NCBI GenBank assembly: GCA_002469305.1
Contig: DKEY01000007.1
Location: forward strand, 1-12,841
Direction of reading: 5' to 3'
Source: Sulfurospirillum sp. UBA6810
Lineage (GTDB): Bacteria > Campylobacterota > Campylobacteria > Campylobacterales > Sulfurospirillaceae
Length of the DNA: 12,841 nucleotides
In this document: piece after piece, positions 1 to 7,859 of the stretch
Layout of the letters: each line of letters opens with the position of its first letter
Position numbering within the stretch: the stretch's first letter is position 1
Position numbers and translations under genes: made by a program
Notes under the pieces: model-generated
What the model was told of the DNA's origin: nothing
What the model saw: only the letters and a program-made list of their open reading frames with translations
The model's database searches: none

Positions 1-343
1 GAGCCTTAAAAATGAGTTACATGTAGTTTCAAAAAGTAGTGGAGAGTTAACTGGTATATTGCCATTTAACAGATATCTCAAAAAGCTTCTTAAAAGTTCC
101 GTGGCAGATATGAGCAATATCTCTAGCTCACGCTATGGTGGTGCTATCACGGCTGGTCTTTTCCTCTCAAACTTCATAGAAGATGAGTACAAAGACAAGT
201 GGATTCACCTTGACATCGCTGGTCCTGCTTATGTAGAAAAAGATTGGGGATATAACCAAAGTGGCGCTAGTGGCGCTGGAGTAAGGATGAATCTTTACTG
301 GCTTATCGAGCAGAGTAAAAACGAAAAAAGTTGTGAAAAATAG
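1..343 (+). CDS. pepA: Leucyl aminopeptidase (cytosol aminopeptidase, M17), C-terminal part
   Basis: This is the 3' end of a gene entering from the left edge. The frame is open from base 2, so the protein starts outside the window and the TTG at 59 is not its start. The product is a cytoplasmic metalloexopeptidase that removes N-terminal residues from peptides. About 113 C-terminal residues are visible. They match the end of the M17 catalytic domain: a SGELTGILPF segment, then VADMSNI, GGAITAGLFL and HLDIAGPAYVEKD, ending with a GASGAGVR segment. The metal ligands and catalytic lysine of the family lie upstream and cannot be checked. The TAG stop is 39 bp before ychF on the same strand, and pepA-ychF adjacency is familiar in Campylobacterota. 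A TTACATGTA motif is read here as Leu-His-Val. Confidence 0.9.
   Translation, partial: SLKNELHVVSKSSGELTGILPFNRYLKKLLKSSVADMSNISSSRYGGAITAGLFLSNFIEDEYKDKWIHLDIAGPAYVEKDWGYNQSGASGAGVRMNLYWLIEQSKNEKSCEK
17..25. repeat. Iterated motif TTACATGTA, in pepA
   Basis: Nine of ten bases of TTACATGTAA, read in frame as Leu-His-Val. Confidence 0.85.
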
Positions 344-382
344 CATAAAAACTAAATATAAAAACGTAAAAGAGGATAATAA

Positions 383-1483
383 ATGGGACTTGGTGTAGGA
401 ATAGTAGGGCTACCAAATATAGGGAAATCAACAACTTTTAACGCTTTAACAAAAGCGCAAAATGCAGAGAGTGCAAACTATCCGTTTTGTACTATCGAGC
501 CAAACAAGGCAGTCGTACCAGTACCAGATGCTAGACTAGGTGAGCTTGCAAAGATAGTAAATCCTGAGCGTATCCAGTACTCAACGGTTGATTTTGTGGA
601 TATCGCTGGACTCGTAAAAGGTGCTAGTAAAGGGGAAGGTCTTGGAAATCAGTTTTTATCAAATATCCGTGAAGTAGAAGTGATACTCCATATGGTGAGA
701 TGTTTTGTTGATGAAAACGTTACGCATGTTGAGGGAGAGATAAATCCACTTCGTGATATAGAGATTATCGAGAGTGAGCTGATATTTGCAGATATCCAAC
801 AGCTTGATAAAAAACTAGACAAACTCAACCGTACAGCAAAAGCAGATAAAACTGCGCGTGGAGCACTTGAGATTGCGCTTGAGCTTAAAGCACATCTTGA
901 TGATATAAAACCCGTACGTACATTTACCAAGCAAGATACTCCTGAATTTGAAGCGTTAGATAAGGAACTGAGATTTTTATCAAACAAAGAGATTATATAT
1001 GGTGCAAATGTGGATGAAGATAGTTTACTTGAAGAAAATGAGCACGTCCTTGCAGTAAAAGCTCATGCAAAAGAGATAGGAGCAGAAGTCATCACACTTT
1101 GTGCGAAGATAGAAGAAGAGTTAGTGGGTTTAAGCGAAGAAGAAGCGAGTGAGTTTTTAAGTGAACTAGGAGTAGAAGAATCAGGTCTTACTAAAATCAT
1201 CCACAAAGCCTTTGAAAAACTCAACCTCATCAGCTACTTTACAGCGGGTGTAAAAGAGGTACGTGCTTGGACTATCCATAGAGGATGGAAAGCTCCAAAA
1301 GCAGCTTCTGTCATCCACAATGACTTTGAAAAAGGCTTTATCAGAGCTGAAGTTATCGCTTATGATGATTACATCGCAGCTGGTGGCGAGAACAAAGCCA
1401 AAGAAGCTGGAAAGATGAGACTTGAGGGAAAGGATTATGTTGTCAATGATGGCGATGTAATGCATTTTAGATTTAACGTATAA
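383..1483 (+). CDS. ychF: Redox-regulated ribosome-binding ATPase YchF (Obg/OLA1-type P-loop protein)
   Basis: 366 residues, the usual full length for YchF. The P-loop GLPNIGKST is at residues 8-16, with a DFVDIAGLVKGASKGEGLGN switch II region near residues 70-90. A helical insert follows (about 130-200), and the C-terminal TGS-like domain contains YFTAGVKEVRAW and ends with the typical DYVVNDGDVMHFRFNV. Members of this family hydrolyse ATP in preference to GTP and associate with the ribosome. They are conserved cytoplasmic proteins linked to translation and oxidative-stress responses. The ATG at 383 follows an AGAGGA ribosome binding site at good spacing. The gene lies 39 bp after pepA and 24 bp before the MATE gene, so all three may be co-transcribed. 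Confidence 0.96.
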   Translation: MGLGVGIVGLPNIGKSTTFNALTKAQNAESANYPFCTIEPNKAVVPVPDARLGELAKIVNPERIQYSTVDFVDIAGLVKGASKGEGLGNQFLSNIREVEVILHMVRCFVDENVTHVEGEINPLRDIEIIESELIFADIQQLDKKLDKLNRTAKADKTARGALEIALELKAHLDDIKPVRTFTKQDTPEFEALDKELRFLSNKEIIYGANVDEDSLLEENEHVLAVKAHAKEIGAEVITLCAKIEEELVGLSEEEASEFLSELGVEESGLTKIIHKAFEKLNLISYFTAGVKEVRAWTIHRGWKAPKAASVIHNDFEKGFIRAEVIAYDDYIAAGGENKAKEAGKMRLEGKDYVVNDGDVMHFRFNV

Positions 1484-1486
1484 ACT

Positions 1487-1496
1487 TTACATGTAA
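1487..1496. repeat. Iterated palindrome TTACATGTAA, between ychF and the MATE gene
   Basis: A perfect copy in the 24-bp gap, starting 3 bases after the ychF stop and ending 11 bases before the GTG start. Confidence 0.9.
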
Positions 1497-1507
1497 GGGA
1501 TAGAAAA

Positions 1508-2839
1508 GTGAATTTGGACTTGACACAAGGCTCTATAAAAGAGCATATAAAAACACTCGCTATCCCCTCAAGTATCGGTTACTTTTTTCATACGATGTTT
1601 AACGTAACCGATACCTATTTTGCTGGCAATATCTCAACTGAAGCCATTGCTTCGCTTTCACTCTCTTTTTCTATATTTTTTACTATCATAGCTATGAGTG
1701 GAGGAATGAGCCAAGGTGTAACAGCCCTTGTAGGCAATGCCATGGGGGAGAAAAATGAGACAAATACCAAGCAGATACTCTTACATGCTTTTGTTTTCGC
1801 TCTTTTTTTAGCCATATTTATCACAACAGTTGGCATACTCAGTGCGCCTTACTTACTCTCAAAACTTGGAGCGAGTGGAGCATATCTTGAGACTGCTTAT
1901 GCTTACATCAGTATCATCATCATGGGAGCTGGGTTTTTTGTGGGAGTTATGTTTTCAAATGCTTTGCTCAATTCTATTGGCAACACAAGAGCCTTTAGAA
2001 ACTTTCTTGTGAGTGGGTTTTTTCTCAATATCCTTTTGGATTTTTGGTTTGTCAATGGTGGTTTAGGACTTCCTGCTATGGGAGTCAAAGGTATAGCTCT
2101 CGCAACAGTTATCATAGAATTTTTAGGAATGTGCTACCTTATAAGCGAACTTAGAAAAACTCACTTACTTCAAAACTTGCCCAAGTTTGTTTTTGACTTT
2201 CAGATTATTGTAGATATCTTTAAACAAGGCATCCCTGCCACTGTAAATATGGTACTTATGGCACTTGGTATGTTTGTCATCACTTACTATATCGCACCTT
2301 TTGGACAGCATGTTGTTGCTGCTTATGGAGTTGCTATCAGGATAGAGCAGATAGTGCTTTTGCCTAGTATCGGTCTCAATGTCGCTGTACTCTCTATCGT
2401 CTCTCAAAACAACGGTGCAAAAGCGTATGAGAGAGTAAAAGAGTGTGTGAAAGTAGCACAAAGTATAGGCTTCAAACTTTGGATTTTGGGGATGGTATTT
2501 TTATTTTTATTTTCCCGTACACTGTTGGAAGTTTTTACAGATGATATCTTGGTGATAGAAGCTGGAGAGACTTATCTCTACATCGCAGCCCTCGCGATAT
2601 ACGCATATGTTTTAGTATTTATCAATATCTCTTTACTCCAAGGCATCAAACAACCTGCTCTTTTGATATATCTTAGTCTCTTTCGTCAACTCATCGTGCC
2701 TGTTGTTGTTTTCACGATATTTACCTTCTTTTCTCTTCCTCTTATATACTACTGGGTTGGGATAGCTTGTTTTATCTGGTTATCGGCTTGGTTTATACTC
2801 TGGTATGCAAGGCAAAAACTTTCAAAGCTAGTACATTAA
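1508..2839 (+). CDS. MATE-family multidrug/sodium antiporter
   Basis: 443 residues, mostly hydrophobic, with about 12 predicted membrane segments arranged as two similar halves. This is the normal size and layout of a MATE (NorM/DinF-like) transporter. The N-terminus has the family pattern with IPSSIGYFFHTMFNVTDTYF, followed by GMSQGVTALVGNAMGE; a second-half counterpart starts near residue 235 (FKQGIPATVNMVLMALGMF). Such proteins export cationic drugs or metabolites across the inner membrane using Na+ or H+ gradients; the substrate cannot be predicted. The start is GTG at 1508, preceded by AAGGGA at good spacing. The gene follows ychF closely, and its stop codon overlaps that of the convergent EAL gene by 4 bp (2836-2839), with no room for a separate terminator. 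Confidence 0.9.
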   Translation: MNLDLTQGSIKEHIKTLAIPSSIGYFFHTMFNVTDTYFAGNISTEAIASLSLSFSIFFTIIAMSGGMSQGVTALVGNAMGEKNETNTKQILLHAFVFALFLAIFITTVGILSAPYLLSKLGASGAYLETAYAYISIIIMGAGFFVGVMFSNALLNSIGNTRAFRNFLVSGFFLNILLDFWFVNGGLGLPAMGVKGIALATVIIEFLGMCYLISELRKTHLLQNLPKFVFDFQIIVDIFKQGIPATVNMVLMALGMFVITYYIAPFGQHVVAAYGVAIRIEQIVLLPSIGLNVAVLSIVSQNNGAKAYERVKECVKVAQSIGFKLWILGMVFLFLFSRTLLEVFTDDILVIEAGETYLYIAALAIYAYVLVFINISLLQGIKQPALLIYLSLFRQLIVPVVVFTIFTFFSLPLIYYWVGIACFIWLSAWFILWYARQKLSKLVH

Positions 2840-5004
2840 TCATTTTCATCATTGATATACTCTTCTGGTTTTCCAAAAGCATAGCCTTGAGAGTAGTCGA
2901 TACCTATCTCTTTGACGATGTTAAAGATATCTTCATTTTCAACAAATTCAGCAATAGTTTTTAGTTTCTGCTTTTGTGCAAACGTAACAATAGTTTCGAC
3001 TATATCTTTACTAAGTTTATTTTCTTGTATATCTTTGATAAGGGAACCATCTATCTTTAGGATATCAGGTTCGTATTGTAAGAGTCTTTGAAAGTTTGAA
3101 TACCCTGTGCCAAAATCATCTATGGCTATCTTAACACCAAGAGGTTTTACAGCTTTGATAAATCGAATAACTGTATCAAAATCTTTAATATCTTCACTCT
3201 CTAAAAGTTCAAATACCACTCTTTTAGCATCCTCTTTTTGCGCATCCAAAAGTTCAAATATCTTTTTTCTTATAGAGGCTGTTTCAATATCTATAACAGA
3301 GAGATTTATAGATACTTCTTTATCTGTTTCTTTGAGAATTTTAAAGGAATTTTCCAAGACTATATTTGTGATTTGCGTATAGTAGCGCCCTTTTTTGGCA
3401 ATATCTAAAAAGGCATACGGCGATATAACTTGCCCAAACTCATTGATAAGGCGTACCAAAGATTCGTATTTTTCAACTTTACATGTACGGTTATTGACGA
3501 TAGGTTGAAAGAAGGAAACAACTTTTTCACCATCCAAAGCGACTTTGATTGTGTGGAGTGTCTCTATATTGTTGAGGGCTATGGCATATTCTATGCCTGA
3601 GAGTCCATCTGCATAGACGATATCTAGCTTGTTTTCTATCGCTTTTTCTATGCCTATCTTTGCATCTTCATAGATTTGGATAACCCCATACGTATAGCTA
3701 CAAATAGCAGAGATATCATACTCAATCTTATCGAGTTTTACCATATAGCTTTTTACATTATGTAAAAACTCTCTAAGTCCTGCTTCTATCTCTTGTTGAG
3801 AGTGTTGGCATGTTCTTCTATCTTTTGCAAGTGCATAGAGTCCATTGCCAAGGTGATAAACTCTTTGAAAATTACAATCATTTGGGAAAAGATAAAGTAT
3901 AGCATCTCCAAATTTCTTTTCAATCTCTTCCACGGTGGCTTTATCATAAAACTTTTCTAAGGTGTTATAATCTTCTATTTGTATCATGATAAGAACCGAA
4001 AGTTTATTGGCTTCAAGATAGTCAAAAAGCTGATTTTTATCACTCATGATGGAACTGATGTCATATCTTAGGGATATAAACTCTTTGATATTACCCTCAC
4101 TATCCAAGATGGGGCTTACTGTCGCATTGAGATAGTATGGTTCTCCATTTTTAGCCTTATTTTTGATGATACCATGCCAAGCTTTTTTTTCTTCTTTTAT
4201 CGTATGCCACATAGACGCATAGGTTGAACTTGGAACATCTGGGTGTCTTACTATATTGTGAGGTTGTCCTACGAGTTCTTCTCTTGAATATCCTGAGATA
4301 TTACAAAAATTGTCATTAACATGAGTAATTCTTCCCTTTAAATCTGTCTTAGAGATGATACCACTCATGTTAGTGATACGCTCATACTGTTTTATGAGAT
4401 CCAAATTGACATCACTTTGTAAAAAAAGATACTCTTTTTTATATGCTGTTTTTAGAGTTACATATAAAAACATGAGTAAAACGATAGTTTGAAAAACATA
4501 TAGCAAATTTAATTCTGTATAAAGTAGGCTTATAACTGTTGGTATGATGATAGGAGTATTAAATAAAAATACGGCTAGAAAAACAGACCCAAGAGTTAAA
4601 ATAGAGCCTGAACTAAGTGCAAATACAAGAGTAAGGATAAAAAAGATATACGTTTGGTCAACAAACAAGATACTATAAGAGAAGAGCACTCCCCATAAAA
4701 GACCTGTTATAAAAATAATACTCAGATATATTTTTATATTTGTAAGTATCTCACTTTTGTTTCCTTTCGCGATAGAGCGTTTTAAAACTTTTCCATTGTA
4801 GAAGCGAAGTAGTACGATACACAACTGACAAAAGAGTATAGAGTGCAAAAAAACTGTATTGACTTTGCTATACAATAAGTAAGTGATAAAGACTGGAGAG
4901 AGTAAATTGACTAAAACAACACTCAGGTTTAGTGAATTTACTATATCTAAAACATTGTTTTGAATATATCTAAATTTAAAAATCTCTTTTATATTAAACT
5001 TCAT
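2836..5004 (-). CDS. Membrane PAS / degenerate GGDEF / EAL protein, predicted c-di-GMP phosphodiesterase
   Basis: 722 residues. Residues 1-190 hold several hydrophobic segments forming a membrane sensor region. An Aer-type PAS domain follows (about 210-315) with GQPHNIVRHPD, the pattern linked to FAD binding in Aer. Residues about 325-475 look like a GGDEF domain, but the signature is replaced by HLGNGLYAL, so cyclase activity is unlikely. The EAL domain (about 490-715) keeps its expected catalytic set: E514 in ESLVR (Ala to Ser within the motif), N567, E599, D629-D630 in IDDFGTGYS, K650, D652, E686 and Q706. I therefore infer an active phosphodiesterase that degrades c-di-GMP, tuned by redox or flavin state and perhaps by nucleotide binding to the degenerate domain. 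It starts 11 bp after psd and probably shares its transcript. It ends tail-to-tail with the MATE gene. Confidence 0.9.
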   Translation of the reverse strand: MKFNIKEIFKFRYIQNNVLDIVNSLNLSVVLVNLLSPVFITYLLYSKVNTVFLHSILFCQLCIVLLRFYNGKVLKRSIAKGNKSEILTNIKIYLSIIFITGLLWGVLFSYSILFVDQTYIFFILTLVFALSSGSILTLGSVFLAVFLFNTPIIIPTVISLLYTELNLLYVFQTIVLLMFLYVTLKTAYKKEYLFLQSDVNLDLIKQYERITNMSGIISKTDLKGRITHVNDNFCNISGYSREELVGQPHNIVRHPDVPSSTYASMWHTIKEEKKAWHGIIKNKAKNGEPYYLNATVSPILDSEGNIKEFISLRYDISSIMSDKNQLFDYLEANKLSVLIMIQIEDYNTLEKFYDKATVEEIEKKFGDAILYLFPNDCNFQRVYHLGNGLYALAKDRRTCQHSQQEIEAGLREFLHNVKSYMVKLDKIEYDISAICSYTYGVIQIYEDAKIGIEKAIENKLDIVYADGLSGIEYAIALNNIETLHTIKVALDGEKVVSFFQPIVNNRTCKVEKYESLVRLINEFGQVISPYAFLDIAKKGRYYTQITNIVLENSFKILKETDKEVSINLSVIDIETASIRKKIFELLDAQKEDAKRVVFELLESEDIKDFDTVIRFIKAVKPLGVKIAIDDFGTGYSNFQRLLQYEPDILKIDGSLIKDIQENKLSKDIVETIVTFAQKQKLKTIAEFVENEDIFNIVKEIGIDYSQGYAFGKPEEYINDEND
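3479..3488. repeat. Iterated motif, 9 of 10, in the EAL gene
   Basis: TTACATGTAC. On the coding strand it is read as Thr-Cys (ACA TGT). Confidence 0.85.
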
Positions 5005-5015
5005 GAAAACCTAAT

Positions 5016-5846
5016 CTACTTTTTTATTTTTGCTATTTCTTCGCTAAATCTTATAGCCTTTTCTTTTTTACATGTAAGCTCTACCATATCTTTTTCAAAA
5101 AGCATGATGATGGTTGAGCCCATCTCAAAACGTCCTAGTTCATCACCTTTTTTGAGCCAAAGATTTTCGTACATGTAAGGTTTGCAGATACTTGCTTGTG
5201 CATTGGTTTGTATCGAGGTATCAAAGTTAAAAGCCATCTTTCCTACATTGAGTGCACCTACAAAAACCATATAAAAAAGTTGCTCCTCTTTTGTATAACA
5301 CTCTAAAACAACTCTCTCATTTTCGATAAAAAGTTCTTCTACTCGCTTTAACCAAGTAAAGTTTACAGGATAGAGTTTACCTGGGATATGCACAGCTTTT
5401 ACAACACGCATATCGAGGGGAACATGATAGCGATGATAATCTTTGGGAGAGAGATAAAAGTTTAAAAAAGTACCATCAATCAGCTTATCTTTGTTTGCTT
5501 TACAGATAAAGTCTCCTAAAAACTCTCTAACTCTGTAAGCATGTCCTTTTATCTGCAAAGCTCTTTGCTCTTCTATCAAGCCACACTCACTGATAAAGGC
5601 ATCACTTGGTGAGATAAAAATATCCTCAGATGTATCAAACGCTCTTGGCTTTTTTAACTCTCTTGTGAAAAGTGCGTTTAAACTCTTGTAAGTATCGCTA
5701 CTTTCAAACTCACTCAAATCTACTTTCATAAGTTTTACATAAATTTTATTGATAAAGCACTGGATATTTGTTGCAAATTCGCAAGAAGCAAACTTCCCAA
5801 AAACACGAGAGATAATTGAGCTTTTGAACTTTGGTTTTCTATTCAT
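5016..5846 (-). CDS. psd: Phosphatidylserine decarboxylase proenzyme
   Basis: 276 residues. The enzyme converts phosphatidylserine to phosphatidylethanolamine at the inner membrane and is made as a proenzyme that cleaves itself to create a pyruvoyl group. The cleavage motif is visible as FEMGSTI, with Ser244 as the expected pyruvoyl precursor. The other autoprocessing residues also fit: Asp82 in SPSDA and the His pair in DYHRYHVP (138 and 141). A KGHAYRVREFLG segment is also typical. Cleavage would give a beta chain of about 243 residues and a short alpha chain. The N-terminus lacks an obvious transmembrane helix. The ATG at 5846 has only a weak GAAAG upstream. The gene is divergent from the helicase gene and is followed 11 bp later by the EAL gene. 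Confidence 0.94.
   Translation of the reverse strand: MNRKPKFKSSIISRVFGKFASCEFATNIQCFINKIYVKLMKVDLSEFESSDTYKSLNALFTRELKKPRAFDTSEDIFISPSDAFISECGLIEEQRALQIKGHAYRVREFLGDFICKANKDKLIDGTFLNFYLSPKDYHRYHVPLDMRVVKAVHIPGKLYPVNFTWLKRVEELFIENERVVLECYTKEEQLFYMVFVGALNVGKMAFNFDTSIQTNAQASICKPYMYENLWLKKGDELGRFEMGSTIIMLFEKDMVELTCKKEKAIRFSEEIAKIKK
5068..5077. repeat. Iterated palindrome TTACATGTAA, in psd
   Basis: A perfect copy, read on the coding strand as Leu-Thr-Cys-Lys near the C-terminus, 101 bp from the next copy. Confidence 0.9.
5169..5178. repeat. Iterated motif, 9 of 10, in psd
   Basis: GTACATGTAA. It is read as Tyr-Met-Tyr (TAC ATG TAC), a third reading frame of the motif. Confidence 0.85.
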
Positions 5847-5877
5847 TTTTTACTTTCAAATTTTAATTTAATCAATC

Positions 5878-5886
5878 TGATATAAT
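5878..5886 (+). promoter_or_regulatory. Extended -10 promoter element for the DbpA-type helicase gene
   Basis: TGATATAAT matches the TGNTATAAT extended -10 typical of sigma-70 promoters in Campylobacter and relatives, which often lack a clear -35 box. Transcription would start near 5893, giving a leader of about 20 nt to the ATG at 5914. Confidence 0.6.
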
Positions 5887-5890
5887 ATCA
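5882..5890 (-). promoter_or_regulatory. Extended -10 promoter element for psd, overlapping the divergent one
   Basis: Read on the - strand, 5890 to 5882 is TGATATTAT, a one-mismatch TGNTATAAT element. It overlaps the + strand element by five bases, and the psd ATG begins 35 bases downstream. It is the best -10 candidate in the 67-bp divergent region. Confidence 0.45.
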
Positions 5891-5913
5891 TCTTAAAATA
5901 AAAAATAAGTTAT

Positions 5914-7254
5914 ATGAAAGAAATCCCTATGCAAAAAACCTTTGACACCATAATCAACGATGTAGATATGTTACAAAACTTAGAAGTTCTTGGCTTCACA
6001 CACATGATGCCTATCCAAGAGGAGTCACTCCCACTCGTACTAGAAAAAAAAGATTTATTGGCTCGTGCTAAAACAGGTAGTGGTAAAACTGTGGCTTTTG
6101 GACTCCCTCTTCTTTTGAATTTAGACATCACCCAAAGATATAAGATAGACTCTCTTATCCTTACTCCTACAAGAGAGTTAGCAACACAAGTTTCAAATGA
6201 GCTTAGAAAGCTGGCAAGATATAAAGAAAACATCAAAATCCTCACTCTTTGCGGGGGAGCACCATTGAGAGCTCAAGCCAACTCTTTAAAACATGGCGCC
6301 CATATAGTAGTAGGAACTCCTGGGCGTATTTTAGACCACTTGGATAAAAAAACTTTGCAGATAAATCAAATCTCTACTCTTGTTTTAGACGAAGCGGATA
6401 GGATGCTTGATATGGGCTTTTATGCTGATATCCAAAAGATTATCGAACAAACTCCAAAAAACAGACAAACCCTTCTTTTTTCGGCAACTTTCGATGAAGA
6501 GATAAAAAAGCTAAGTCACGAAATCCAAAAAGAGAGAGTCGAAATCGAGCTTGAGAGTACAAACAGCATCGAAGAGTTATACTTTGATGCAAGTAAATTT
6601 AACAAAGATACTCTACTCATCAACACTATCAAACACTACGAGCCAAAATCTTGTATCATCTTTGCAAACACAAAGGTAAAAACAGGTGAAATTGAAGGCT
6701 TACTCCTCTCTCTTGGGTATGATGCCATATCTATCAACAGTGATTTAGAACAGATAGACAGAGATGAAAACCTCATCAAATTTTCAAATGCCAGTGCTAC
6801 TTTTTTGATAGCGACAGATGTTGCTTCTCGTGGACTTGATATCAAAAATGTTGAACTTGTCCTCAACTATGATGCCCCTCATGATAGTGAAGTTTACACA
6901 CACCGTATCGGAAGAACAGGAAGAAATAACACACAAGGAAGAGCTATAACTTTTACGACAAAATCAGCTAAAGGTTTTAGCGATATAGACTTACATGTAG
7001 AAAACAAATCTTCCTATAAAGCCTCGATGCAAACTCTCTGCATTAGTGGAGGAAAGAAACAAAAACTAAGAGCCGGTGATATCGTAGGTACGCTTATCCA
7101 ACAACTTGGCTTTGAAAAAGAGGATATAGGAGCCATAAATGTTACAGATTTTTACTCTTATGTAGCTATCGAGAAAAAAAGCTTAAAAAAAGTCAAAGAT
7201 AAATTAAAAGAGTGTAACATAAAGAAAAAGAGATTTAGGATGTGGTTGATATGA
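5914..7254 (+). CDS. dbpA: ATP-dependent RNA helicase, DbpA-like DEAD-box protein
   Basis: 446 residues with the full DEAD-box motif set in order: Q motif in GFTHMMPIQ (27-35), motif I AKTGSGKT (52-59), PTRELA (85-90), TPGR (135-138), DEAD (159-162), SAT (190-192), TDVASRGLD (301-309) and HRIGRTGR (330-337). The stretch SDLEQIDRD also resembles DbpA. Residues 376-446 (from LRAGDIVGTL to the end) match the DbpA RNA-binding domain, which in the family targets the helicase to 23S rRNA during 50S subunit assembly. The symbol rests on that C-terminal domain. ATG 5914 has little ribosome binding signal; an in-frame ATG at 5929, with AAAGAAA upstream, is a plausible alternative and loses only five residues. 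The stop overlaps the next start as ATGA. Confidence 0.88.
   Translation: MKEIPMQKTFDTIINDVDMLQNLEVLGFTHMMPIQEESLPLVLEKKDLLARAKTGSGKTVAFGLPLLLNLDITQRYKIDSLILTPTRELATQVSNELRKLARYKENIKILTLCGGAPLRAQANSLKHGAHIVVGTPGRILDHLDKKTLQINQISTLVLDEADRMLDMGFYADIQKIIEQTPKNRQTLLFSATFDEEIKKLSHEIQKERVEIELESTNSIEELYFDASKFNKDTLLINTIKHYEPKSCIIFANTKVKTGEIEGLLLSLGYDAISINSDLEQIDRDENLIKFSNASATFLIATDVASRGLDIKNVELVLNYDAPHDSEVYTHRIGRTGRNNTQGRAITFTTKSAKGFSDIDLHVENKSSYKASMQTLCISGGKKQKLRAGDIVGTLIQQLGFEKEDIGAINVTDFYSYVAIEKKSLKKVKDKLKECNIKKKRFRMWLI
6991..7000. repeat. Iterated motif, 9 of 10, in the helicase gene
   Basis: TTACATGTAG, read as Leu-His-Val in the linker before the DbpA-type RNA-binding domain. Confidence 0.85.
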
Positions 7255-7790
7255 AAAAATTACTTCTAGCTTTTTTTCTCCTTACATGTACACTTTTTGG
7301 AGTAGAAATAGCAGGGAAAAATATAGCGGATAAGACAAACGAGCTTTTGCTCAATGGGGCTGGAATCAGAGACAAGTACTTCTTGGATATGTATATAGGT
7401 GCACTTTACCTCAAAACAAAACAGAGCGATGCAACAAAAATCATCAATGAAAACAGTGAAATGAGTATGAAACTGCATATTCTCTCTTCACTCATCACAA
7501 GTGAAAAGATGGAGAGCTCTACCCAAGAGGGATTTGAAAAAGCTTTAAATGGAGATACTACTTCACTCAAAAAGGAGATAGAAGAGTTTATCTCTGTTTT
7601 TAAAGAAGAGATAAAAATAGATGACGTTTATGATTTGGTTTATACTCCAAATGTTGGCGTAGATATCTATAAAAATACAAATTATAAAAAAACCATCAAA
7701 GGCTTAGAATTTAAAAAAGTTCTTTTTGGTATCTGGCTTGGAAAAGAGCCTGTGCAAGAGAGTCTCAAAAAGAGAATGTTGGGATTATAG
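7251..7790 (+). CDS. Secreted chalcone-isomerase-like domain protein
   Basis: 179 residues from ATG 7251. I chose this start because AGGA (7237-7240) lies 10 nt upstream, while the in-frame GTG at 7242 would touch that site. The protein begins with a signal peptide (MKKLLLAFFLLTCTLFG, then VEIAGKN). The rest, with LLLNGAGIRDKYFLDMYIGALYL and a C-terminal KVLFGIWLGKEPVQ segment, looks like the bacterial chalcone-isomerase-like family. Those proteins are periplasmic, lack plant-type isomerase chemistry and have no settled function. The ATGA overlap with the helicase stop indicates translational coupling, although the two products act in different compartments. A TTACATGTA motif falls inside the signal-peptide codons. 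Confidence 0.75.
   Translation: MKKLLLAFFLLTCTLFGVEIAGKNIADKTNELLLNGAGIRDKYFLDMYIGALYLKTKQSDATKIINENSEMSMKLHILSSLITSEKMESSTQEGFEKALNGDTTSLKKEIEEFISVFKEEIKIDDVYDLVYTPNVGVDIYKNTNYKKTIKGLEFKKVLFGIWLGKEPVQESLKKRMLGL
7282..7291. repeat. Iterated motif, 9 of 10, in the chalcone-isomerase-like gene
   Basis: TTACATGTAC, read as Leu-Thr-Cys-Thr inside the signal peptide. Confidence 0.85.
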
Positions 7791-7859
7791 ATGCTTTTAT
7801 AAGGGAAAAGTCCTCCTATAACAAAATGCAACCAAACAAACGATGATACTTGTACACTT

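Noticed and set aside
59..343. Separate 94-residue gene starting at TTG 59
   Set aside because: The frame stays open to the left edge and the upstream residues continue the aminopeptidase sequence, so it is the tail of pepA.
649..987. 112-codon open frame on the - strand inside ychF
   Set aside because: It lies wholly within a well-conserved gene, is Ser-rich as expected of a shadow frame, and has no initiation signals.
2836..5004. Active diguanylate cyclase
   Set aside because: The GGDEF signature is absent (HLGNGLYAL in its place).
7791..7859. TTATA/TATAA hairpin between the convergent chalcone-isomerase-like and PAS genes as a bidirectional terminator
   Set aside because: The stem is imperfect, with a bulge and a wobble pair, and no T-run follows on either strand. 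Nothing else recognisable is in these 69 bp.
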